Source: CADCWN01 sp039810045 (GTDB taxonomy: Bacteria; Chloroflexota; Chloroflexia; Thermomicrobiales; CADCWN01). Taken from it: DNA of 6,201 bases. Location: NCBI GenBank assembly GCA_039810045.1, contig JBDHWF010000186.1, positions 1 to 6,201 on the forward strand, read 5' to 3'. Position 1 is the stretch's first letter. Each line of letters begins with the position of its first letter. Below the pieces are notes generated by a model, which saw only the letters and a list, made by a program, of their open reading frames with translations, was not told where the DNA came from and did not search any database. Positions 1-5,171 of the stretch are shown here, in pieces. Position numbers and translations under genes: made by a program.

Positions 1-929
1 TCAATAGTAAAATCAAACTGTTCCGCCAGCACAACATACTCATTGGTCAGGGTCGTGTTGAACATTGGTGGATCGTCGCTGTTGACAGTCAGTGGCACCC
101 CGGCTTCGTGGAGGGTGCGGAACGGGTGCGCGGCGTAGTCGGGATAGACACCCAGCCGGATATTGCTGGTTGGTGAGACCTCTAAGACGATCTGCCGCGC
201 CGCAAGCTCGGCCACCAGCGCTGGATCTTCGATACTGCGTACGCCATGTCCAATCCGCTCGCTGCCAACGGCTAACGCGGCCCAGACACTCTCTGGGCCA
301 ACCGTTTCGCCAGCGTGCAACACCAGCCGTGCCCCACCCGCCTTTGCCAGGGCAAAGGCTTCCCGATACGGCGCTGGCGGGTTGTCCACCTCGGCGCCGC
401 CAAAGCCAAGCCCCACCAGACCATCCCCCAGATTGTCAACGGTCCACCGTGTAATCCCCAGCACTTCGTCTACTGGTCGGGCGCGGACAGGGTCGCAGAT
501 AAACTGTAACTGCACGCCATAGTCCTCGCGGGCCGTTTTGGCCCCTGCGCGTAGTCCAGCCAGAATCGTATCGCCTGACGTAGCTGGTAGTGGCGAACTG
601 GGCGCACCAGGGGCAAAGGTGATTTCCAGATAGCGGATATGCTGTTGGGCGGCGTCTGCCGCTATTTCGCGGGCGATGCGGGCGTAGTCCTCACTGGTGC
701 GTAATACCTGTTTGATCGCGATGTAGACTTCGATGAAATGCGGAAAGTCGCGGAAGCGGAACCACTCTTGCGCGCCAGCCATATCGCTGAATGGATAGCT
801 GATCCCATATTTGCGCCCCAGATCGAGCAGCGTTTCGGGATGAACACTGCCTTCCAGGTGGACGTGCAGTTCCGCTTTGGGCATCTGGGTAATGAACGCT
901 CGTTCGCTTGCCGTGAGAGTACGTGGCAT
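1..929 (-). CDS. add: Adenosine deaminase-family enzyme, C-terminus cut off by the window
   Basis: Metal-dependent deaminase of the adenosine deaminase branch of the amidohydrolase superfamily. It is expected to be cytosolic and to convert adenosine (or a close 6-aminopurine compound) to inosine plus ammonia in purine salvage. The frame is open from the ATG at 927-929 to the left edge and gives 309 residues. Motifs appear in family order: PKAELHVHLEGS (residues 17-28, metal ligands H22 and H24), HAGE (205-208, metal ligand H205, catalytic E208), SERIGHG (223-229, catalytic H228), SPTSN (252-256) and NSDDPPMF (283-290, with the D285-D286 pair). The family usually has about 330-345 residues, so roughly 20-35 are missing. 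The start is fixed by AGGGAGG five bases upstream. It lies 78 bp downstream of the CYTH gene on the same strand, so co-transcription is likely. Closely related enzymes deaminate adenine or 6-aminodeoxyfutalosine (menaquinone synthesis). The SPTSN and DDPPMF variants leave the substrate open: the family is sure, adenosine itself less so. Confidence 0.93.
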   Translation of the reverse strand, partial: MPRTLTASERAFITQMPKAELHVHLEGSVHPETLLDLGRKYGISYPFSDMAGAQEWFRFRDFPHFIEVYIAIKQVLRTSEDYARIAREIAADAAQQHIRYLEITFAPGAPSSPLPATSGDTILAGLRAGAKTAREDYGVQLQFICDPVRARPVDEVLGITRWTVDNLGDGLVGLGFGGAEVDNPPAPYREAFALAKAGGARLVLHAGETVGPESVWAALAVGSERIGHGVRSIEDPALVAELAARQIVLEVSPTSNIRLGVYPDYAAHPFRTLHEAGVPLTVNSDDPPMFNTTLTNEYVVLAEQFDFTI

Positions 930-934
930 TTATG

Positions 935-941
935 CCTCCCT
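935..941 (-). promoter_or_regulatory. Ribosome binding site of the deaminase gene
   Basis: Read on the minus strand this is AGGGAGG, a near-ideal Shine-Dalgarno sequence, five bases before the ATG at 929-927. It decides the start. The 78-bp gap behind it (930-1007) shows no convincing hairpin terminator and no paired -35/-10, which fits read-through from the CYTH gene. Confidence 0.8.
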
Positions 942-1007
942 GGTGATTGGTTAGGTGCCTTGCCATATAGGGTTCATTGCCAAGACCCTCTCGTCCTTTC
1001 CTCAGCC

Positions 1008-1601
1008 CTACTCGTTGCCCGCTGAGTTTTTCGCTGCAAGCAGCAGGTCGCTGTAGGAGCCAGCAATGATTGGAAACTGATCGAGTCCTAGTCCAGTGAT
1101 GACCGCTTGATGTTCGGCCTGGGCCGCTGTGGTTGTGGGGAATCGATCGAGCAGTGTTTCCAGTTCAACAAATCTGCCCAGATCGGTGACCCGATCAAGG
1201 TGAATCCGCGTTTGGCCCCAATGGTAGAGAATGCGCACTTTTTCCACCACTACCCGAATACCCAGGGTGGTCTCGAGGGCGGCCCGCAATTCTGTGGGGT
1301 TGTCGGTGGGGCTGAGGATATAGTCACTCTGGCGTGATCCCGCGGTGTCGGGACGAGTGTAGGCAACCAACGTTGCTCCGCTGGGCGCGGCTTCCAGATC
1401 TGGTTCGGCTGATACGCGGGTGGCGCTAGTATCGTTCTGGGTAAACTCGCGCAACTTCAGTCGCCCGCGCGGCACAGCAAAGTACGTATCCCGTTGGCGG
1501 AGCGTCCGGCGATATTCCGCCTGGGTCTGCACTCGCTCGATTAAGCTGGCGAAGGCTGCTTCGTCAGGACAACGGACTTTCAGTTCAAGGTTCTGCATCA
1601 T
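1008..1601 (-). CDS. CYTH-domain protein (class IV adenylate cyclase CyaB / triphosphatase-like)
   Basis: A 197-residue single-domain protein of the CYTH superfamily, whose members bind triphosphates and divalent metal in a beta-barrel tunnel. Known members are class IV adenylate cyclases, thiamine triphosphatases and inorganic tripolyphosphatases. Visible residues are the N-terminal NLELKVR (E6, K8), DTYF (38-41), the basic strand RGRLKLRE (R45, R47, K49, R51), YTR (81-83), VEKVR (E120, K121, R123), TRIHLD (R132, H134, D136) and FVELE (E146, E148). The alternating charged residues on successive strands are the CYTH hallmark. The usual ExExK motif is NxExK here, with Asn at position 4, as in many CyaB-like proteins. 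Residues 54-76 look like a polar, probably disordered loop inserted between strands. Two ATG codons stand in tandem (1601 and 1598). The only purine-rich stretch, GCAGGG, abuts the first, so the second may be the real start. Cyclase and phosphatase activity cannot be told apart from sequence. Confidence 0.88.
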   Translation of the reverse strand: MMQNLELKVRCPDEAAFASLIERVQTQAEYRRTLRQRDTYFAVPRGRLKLREFTQNDTSATRVSAEPDLEAAPSGATLVAYTRPDTAGSRQSDYILSPTDNPTELRAALETTLGIRVVVEKVRILYHWGQTRIHLDRVTDLGRFVELETLLDRFPTTTAAQAEHQAVITGLGLDQFPIIAGSYSDLLLAAKNSAGNE

Positions 1602-1643
1602 CCCTGCACAGTTCTTTATCGTGTGACCCGATCATCGAATGGG

Positions 1644-1649
1644 AGTATA
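1644..1649 (-). promoter_or_regulatory. Possible -10 element for the CYTH-deaminase unit
   Basis: The minus strand reads TATACT, five of six matches to the sigma-70 -10 consensus, 42 bp before the CYTH start. A good -35 is missing at 16-18 bp (GGGCCA lies there) and there is no TGn extension, so this is a weak call. It fits the divergent arrangement, in which a promoter for the minus-strand pair must lie in or near 1602-1905. Confidence 0.25.
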
Positions 1650-1721
1650 GGGGCATTCACCAAAACTGGCCCGCATTTGCTACCCGATCACGGCTGGTCG
1701 GCGTGGCTTATCGTGGTACAG

Positions 1722-1750
1722 TTGACTCCTAATCGAGAGAAACTTTTGAT
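1722..1750 (+). promoter_or_regulatory. Candidate sigma-70 promoter for the secreted hydrolase
   Basis: TTGACT (1722-1727, five of six matches to TTGACA), then 17 bp, then TTTGAT (1745-1750, four of six matches to TATAAT). Transcription would begin near 1757, giving a leader of about 150 nt that contains the two inverted repeats at 1770-1786 and 1816-1867. The spacing is ideal but the -10 is imperfect. No experimental start is available. Confidence 0.35.
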
Positions 1751-1769
1751 TTCCAGGCAAAATTGCGTA

Positions 1770-1786
1770 ACTGGATTGTATCCAGT
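1770..1786 (+). repeat. 7-bp perfect hairpin/palindrome in the hydrolase leader
   Basis: ACTGGAT (1770-1776), loop TGT (1777-1779), ATCCAGT (1780-1786): a perfect 7-bp inverted repeat with a 3-nt loop. It lies just downstream of the candidate promoter. It could be an operator or a small RNA hairpin. It lacks a T-run and is too weak to be a convincing terminator. The pairing is seen directly; the role is unknown. Confidence 0.5.
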
Positions 1787-1815
1787 GCGTTCTTCTCTTG
1801 ACGATCTTGGGCCTC

Positions 1816-1867
1816 GTAACCTGCCCCCAATGTCCTGTATCGTGATTTGTCGATTCTGGCAGGTTAC
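1816..1867 (+). repeat. 10-bp perfect inverted repeat upstream of the hydrolase gene
   Basis: GTAACCTGCC (1816-1825) is exactly complementary to GGCAGGTTAC (1858-1867), with 32 nt between the arms. Inside lies a weaker ATCG/CGAT pairing (1839-1842 with 1851-1854). The arm centres are 42 bp apart, close to four helical turns. The right arm ends 29 nt before the Shine-Dalgarno sequence. It may be a folded mRNA leader element or paired protein-binding half-sites. No known riboswitch class is recognised. Confidence 0.55.
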
Positions 1868-1896
1868 TGGAACAATATTCTGCAAACAGCGAAGAC

Positions 1897-1901
1897 GGAG
1901 G
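1897..1901 (+). promoter_or_regulatory. Ribosome binding site of the secreted hydrolase
   Basis: GGAGG lies four bases before the ATG at 1906. The spacing is slightly short but the match is strong, and the start is immediately followed by a signal peptide, which confirms it. Confidence 0.75.
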
Positions 1902-1905
1902 TAGG

Positions 1906-2013
1906 ATGAGCAGGCTGTGGCAACTCGTAGGACAACGATTACAGGTATGCTTGGGCCTGCTGCTGTTACTCCTGTCTCTGCTGCCACCTTCGATACATAT
2001 TCAGGCTGCTGCG
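1906..2013 (+). other. Signal peptide-coding region of the hydrolase
   Basis: Residues 1-36: a short basic N-region (R3, R11), an uninterrupted Leu-rich core from about residue 15 to 26, then a polar stretch ending in three alanines (34-36) ahead of a Pro-rich start of the mature protein. This is a typical Sec signal. The cleavage site may shift by one or two residues. Confidence 0.85.
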
Positions 2014-3870
2014 CCTGAACCACCAGCCTTGCCTGCCCTCACCCGTGGCCCCGATGCCGACTTTTTTGGGATCGTGGGGCGTGATCCGTGGTTTGAGTGG
2101 AACACGAATCCTGAGCATTTTCCCAACGCATTGAATCAGACGGCGCTGGAAGGGATGGCGCGTGATCTGGCCTTTGCGGGGGCAGGTTGGATACGGATCG
2201 AACTGCGGGCAGACCATGATGACAATGCCCCCGGCGGCCCTGGCTATATCGATTATCGGAAGTGGGATTGGTTTATCAAAGAATGTGCGCCGAAATATAA
2301 TCTCAAGGTACTGCTGCTCCTTGGGTCTGCCGTGCTTGATCATAGCTCGACTGATCCGACAGTGTCGTTTTCCCGGATCAATGATCTCCCAGATCGTCCC
2401 GATGGTACGAATAACTATAGTCGCCTCTTTGCGGCCCGCACGAAAGAGATTGCCGATCACTTTGGTTCAGCAGTGGCCGCCTACGAGATTCTTAATGAGG
2501 CGAACATTAGCGAGATTCTGTACAACGAATCGGGTGGCACGCAGATGGAGTTCAACCCCGGAATCTACGGGGCATTACTCACCGATATTTATACGGCGGT
2601 CAAGCCTGCCCACCCCACCGTACAACTGATTGTTGGTGGCTTACTCTACGGCTTTCGCCCGAATGCCTCTGCCGACTATGACTATCTCTATGTGCTGTAC
2701 CAGGGTGAGCGGGTGCAGGGGTATTACCATGCTACTGGGCGGTATCCCTGGGATGGCGTGGGTAGTCATGCCTACTACGTTGGCGATGCCCAGCAGATTA
2801 TCGAGCATTATCGCCAACTGCGTGGCGTGATGGCGGGGCAAGGCGATACTACGAAGCTCTGGCTAACCGAAATTGGCACTGACGCCGTACCAGCAGAGGT
2901 AGAACCAGAGTTCCTGGCTGCCAAGCCCACCCCCTCGGAGGAAAAACAAGCGCAACTGATCCGTGACCTGATGCCGCAGTTGCAGGGCGAGTTGCGGAGC
3001 TTTATTGCCAATGTCTTCTGGTTCAAGTATGAGGATTTTCCGTTACCCAGCGGTTGGGTCAATTATGGGCTCGTGCGGCTACCGATTGATGGTCATGGGG
3101 CGTATTTGCAACCACCGAGCGTCCGCAAGCCAGCGTTTGAGGTATTCCAATCTTTTGCAAATCCCGCGGCCCATCCCGCAGCCCCAGAGTTACCAGAGCA
3201 TCAGTCAGCCGGGGCATATTATTTCCCACAGACCCAGCACGCGATCAGTGGCGCATTCCGCGCCTATTGGGAGCAAGAAGGGGGCCTCGCCCGCTTCGGC
3301 TTTCCCCTGACCAGCGTCTTTGTGTCTGGTGGGTATCGGGTGCAATATTTCGAACGAGCGCGGTTTGAGTATCATCCAGAGAACAGCGATCCACGGTATC
3401 AGGTGCAATTGGGCCTGTTGACGGCGTACCTGACGCAGGGACGCTCGTTCCCCAAAGGTGTGCCAATTAAGCCAACGCCCCCGCCTCAGCCCACGAATAC
3501 GCCAACACGAGCGGCAACCCCCACCTGTGCGCCTGGTACTGCCGGATGCTCACCAGCACCAGCGACGCCCACGATCCCCACAGTACCCACCATGACAACA
3601 GTGCCAACGATGGCCTATTTCCCTGAAACGAGCCATAACCTCAGCGGGGCCTTCTATACCTATTGGACTACGTATGGGGGGTTAGCTTCTTTTGGGTATC
3701 CAATCTCCGAGGAACTGCGCGAAGTGAATCAGGCTGATGGCAAGACGTATACCGTGCAGTATTTCGAGCGGGCGCGCCTGGAATATCACCCAGAGAATCC
3801 GCCACCATACGATGTGTTGCTGGGCCTGATGGGGCTTGAAACAATCAACCTGGGCGGGTGGTATCGCTAA
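1906..3870 (+). CDS. Secreted clan-A-like glycoside hydrolase with two C-terminal LGFP-like repeats
   Basis: A 654-residue exported modular enzyme. Residues 1-36 are a signal peptide (R3 and R11, a Leu-rich core at 15-26, likely cleavage after the AAA at 34-36). Residues about 50-425 resemble a GH clan A (GH5/GH39-like) TIM barrel. AYEILNEANI places the expected acid/base at E198 after N197. DGVGSHAYY gives the H288/Y290 strand. LWLTEIGTDA gives the expected nucleophile E322, and FWFKYED near the end looks like the eighth strand. Residues 438-509 and 571-645 are two related repeats joined by a Pro/Thr-rich linker (510-569) that contains two cysteines. The C-terminal repeats suggest binding to cell surface or polysaccharide, as known for LGFP repeats. 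The gene stands alone on its strand, with a structured leader and a strong terminator. The substrate and exact GH family are not determined. The C15 context (LQVC followed by the hydrophobic core) does not make a lipobox, so I expect a soluble or wall-bound protein. Confidence 0.85.
   Translation: MSRLWQLVGQRLQVCLGLLLLLLSLLPPSIHIQAAAPEPPALPALTRGPDADFFGIVGRDPWFEWNTNPEHFPNALNQTALEGMARDLAFAGAGWIRIELRADHDDNAPGGPGYIDYRKWDWFIKECAPKYNLKVLLLLGSAVLDHSSTDPTVSFSRINDLPDRPDGTNNYSRLFAARTKEIADHFGSAVAAYEILNEANISEILYNESGGTQMEFNPGIYGALLTDIYTAVKPAHPTVQLIVGGLLYGFRPNASADYDYLYVLYQGERVQGYYHATGRYPWDGVGSHAYYVGDAQQIIEHYRQLRGVMAGQGDTTKLWLTEIGTDAVPAEVEPEFLAAKPTPSEEKQAQLIRDLMPQLQGELRSFIANVFWFKYEDFPLPSGWVNYGLVRLPIDGHGAYLQPPSVRKPAFEVFQSFANPAAHPAAPELPEHQSAGAYYFPQTQHAISGAFRAYWEQEGGLARFGFPLTSVFVSGGYRVQYFERARFEYHPENSDPRYQVQLGLLTAYLTQGRSFPKGVPIKPTPPPQPTNTPTRAATPTCAPGTAGCSPAPATPTIPTVPTMTTVPTMAYFPETSHNLSGAFYTYWTTYGGLASFGYPISEELREVNQADGKTYTVQYFERARLEYHPENPPPYDVLLGLMGLETINLGGWYR
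3217..3432 (+). repeat. First LGFP-like repeat of the hydrolase (residues 438-509)
   Basis: It starts YYFPQTQHAISGAF, has YW and GGLARFGFPL in the middle and ends with VQYFERAR, EYHPEN and a QLGLL strand. It shares this plan with the second repeat, but synonymous positions have diverged widely, so the duplication is old. FGFP matches the core of LGFP repeats, though the unit is longer (about 72 residues) than the roughly 54 of the classical actinobacterial repeat. Confidence 0.75.
3433..3612 (+). other. Pro/Thr-rich interdomain linker of the hydrolase (residues 510-569)
   Basis: About 60 residues dominated by Pro, Thr and Ala, of the type that separates catalytic and binding modules in secreted enzymes and is often O-glycosylated. 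A short cysteine pair (TCAPGTAGC) near its middle could form a small disulfide loop. Confidence 0.75.
3616..3840 (+). repeat. Second LGFP-like repeat of the hydrolase (residues 571-645)
   Basis: It starts YFPETSHNLSGAF, continues with GGLASFGYPISEEL and ends with VQYFERAR, EYHPEN and a LLGLMGLE strand. Relative to the first repeat it has about four more residues in the loop before the VQYFERAR strand. Only nine residues follow it before the stop. Confidence 0.75.
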
Positions 3871-3895
3871 AAGCGTCCGACTATCTAGCAGCATC

Positions 3896-3930
3896 AGGGC
3901 GGGCCAGAATCCTGGCCCGCCCTTTGTATT
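3896..3930 (+). terminator. Strong intrinsic terminator of the hydrolase gene
   Basis: AGGGCGGGCCAG (3896-3907), loop AATC (3908-3911), CTGGCCCGCCCT (3912-3923): a perfect 12-bp GC-rich stem followed by TTTGTATT. It begins 25 bp after the hydrolase stop. On the minus strand the sequence beyond the stem is not T-rich, so any action on the convergent glycosyltransferase transcript would be weaker. Confidence 0.9.
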
Positions 3931-3933
3931 CGG

Positions 3934-5160
3934 TTAGCCGGCCCAATGGCCGTTGACGAATAAATAGATGTGGTAGAACGCCAATAAGCCACTGGCGACA
4001 AAGAGGCAGAACCCGATTGCTGGGCGGCGACTGATCACCGCTAGGGCGATCATCGCTGGAAACAGCACCAGGGTATAGCGATTAAAACTTTGTGGTGAAC
4101 CAGAATAGGCCGTGAGAAAGCCGCCTGCCAGCACCAGTAAGCCGTAGGAGGGGCGGAGTTTGTAGGTACAGATTATGCCAAGAATCAGGGCGGCCAGCAG
4201 CATCAGGAGGTCGATCACCATGAACGTGCCAGGTGACGGGAGGGTCACGGAACCCTGTGGATAGAAATAATTGATCACGGTACGATCACCCTGGAAAAAC
4301 GCCGCCAGAAATTTTCCGCCATCGGTGAGTAACGGCTGAAAGCTCCCGTAGCGATACCAGGCCACCTGAGTATCGAAATAGACCTGTAAACTGCCAAACC
4401 GCTGCCAGAGAAAGAGCGGGTAAGCAAGCGCCCCCACGCAGGTCAGCGCCACGCCACCAAGCACGCGCCATAGCTCATACTGGGCAGGGCCACATTTGGT
4501 CAGGCGCTGTAGCCGCCACGAAAGGAGTTGACCGTATTCCACCAGCAGGGGAATTAGCGCAATCAGCCCAATTGTCTTGGTGAGTGTGGCACAGAGGCCC
4601 CAGCAGCCAGCGATCAACCACTGCCCTCGGCGGGCGTGGTAGGTCGTTGCAATCAGGGCGAGCAATAAGAGGGATTCGGTGTAGATCGCGGTCAGGAAGA
4701 TCGCCGTGGGATAGAGGAGCAGGGCGACGGTTGCCCGTAGGGCGGTTGCCCGATCATAGTCGAGGCGGACGAGCGCAACAAGATAGACCACTGCGCCGAG
4801 CAGCGCCAGATGCACGACGAGCATTCCCGCTAACCGCCAGGAAGGGATCACCAGATGGAAAAGTTTAATCAATATTGGCAGGAGTGGGTAAAAGGCGATA
4901 TTGGCGCGGTGGGGGCCAGTATCAGGCTCCACGCTATAGCCATCGCGGGCAATCGTCAGATACCAGCCAGCATCCCACCGATCGGTGGATCGCGTCAGGA
5001 GATCACTGATCGTCGTGGGCGGCCCACTGGTGGCGAATTGACTGACGACAATCGTGACGAGGAAGATCAGTATCCGCCAGCCACCAAGGAACAGGAGCGA
5101 TTCCAGGGCCTGACTCAGGCTCTCTGGTAGGCGGTCTCGCCAGCGTAGCACCAGACTCAT
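3934..5160 (-). CDS. PIG-V/Gpi18-like polytopic membrane mannosyltransferase
   Basis: A 408-residue integral membrane glycosyltransferase of the PIG-V family (GT76, COG5542 type). The eukaryotic members add the second mannose of GPI anchors using dolichol-phosphate-mannose. Bacterial members are thought to use a polyprenyl-phosphate sugar on the outer face of the membrane, with unknown acceptors. The N-terminal membrane segment (about 24-42) is followed by an exposed loop with RWDAGWYLTIARDGY (61-75; D63 is the likely catalytic acid) and NIAFYPLLP (87-95). Then come TESLLLL (161-167), LTKTIGL (193-199) and, near the C-terminus, SFNRYTLVLFP (358-368). About ten hydrophobic segments are visible. 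The ATG follows the stop of the upstream paralog by nine bases, with AGGAG six bases before it, so the two are probably translationally coupled. The gene is convergent with the hydrolase gene. Family assignment is confident; the sugar and acceptor are not known. Confidence 0.88.
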   Translation of the reverse strand: MSLVLRWRDRLPESLSQALESLLFLGGWRILIFLVTIVVSQFATSGPPTTISDLLTRSTDRWDAGWYLTIARDGYSVEPDTGPHRANIAFYPLLPILIKLFHLVIPSWRLAGMLVVHLALLGAVVYLVALVRLDYDRATALRATVALLLYPTAIFLTAIYTESLLLLALIATTYHARRGQWLIAGCWGLCATLTKTIGLIALIPLLVEYGQLLSWRLQRLTKCGPAQYELWRVLGGVALTCVGALAYPLFLWQRFGSLQVYFDTQVAWYRYGSFQPLLTDGGKFLAAFFQGDRTVINYFYPQGSVTLPSPGTFMVIDLLMLLAALILGIICTYKLRPSYGLLVLAGGFLTAYSGSPQSFNRYTLVLFPAMIALAVISRRPAIGFCLFVASGLLAFYHIYLFVNGHWAG

Positions 5161-5166
5161 TCGCTG

Positions 5167-5171
5167 CTCCT
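5167..5171 (-). promoter_or_regulatory. Ribosome binding site embedded in the upstream stop codon
   Basis: On the minus strand TAGGAG combines the last two bases of the upstream gene's TAG (5172-5170) with the AGGAG Shine-Dalgarno (5171-5167) of the downstream gene, six bases before its ATG. The overlap suggests that ribosomes finishing the first gene re-initiate on the second. Confidence 0.75.

Larger units (their letters stand above)
1602..1905. other. Divergent intergenic region between the CYTH and hydrolase genes
   Basis: These 304 bp separate the minus-strand CYTH gene from the plus-strand hydrolase gene. They hold the promoter candidates, the 7-bp and 10-bp inverted repeats and the hydrolase ribosome binding site. 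Open frames exist on both strands, but none has a ribosome binding site or a protein-like composition that I would defend. I therefore read the region as regulatory, not coding. Confidence 0.7.

Noticed and set aside
930..1007. Terminator or separate promoter between the CYTH and deaminase genes
   Set aside because: Only a short TTGCCA direct repeat and a TATAT string are present, with no stable stem and no paired -35/-10.
1623..1690. Direct repeat ACCCGATCA at 1626-1634 and 1682-1690 as an operator pair
   Set aside because: The same core, extended to 12 bp, also occurs inside the CYTH coding region (1186-1197). GATC-containing words are common here, so chance is sufficient.
1623..1904. 93-codon plus-strand open frame filling the intergenic region before the hydrolase
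   Set aside because: It begins at a GTG with no ribosome binding site, overlaps the promoter, the inverted repeats and the hydrolase ribosome binding site, and its product resembles no family I know.
1688..2023. 111-codon minus-strand open frame across the hydrolase start
   Set aside because: It overlaps the signal-peptide region antisense and has no recognisable motif. The hydrolase frame there is certain.
1966..2460. 164-codon minus-strand open frame inside the hydrolase gene
   Set aside because: A shadow of the clear barrel-coding frame; its composition is not protein-like and no ribosome binding site was found.
3433..3612. DNA-level tandem repeat in the Pro/Thr linker
   Set aside because: The peptide is repetitive in composition, but the codons vary and there is no fixed repeat unit in the DNA.
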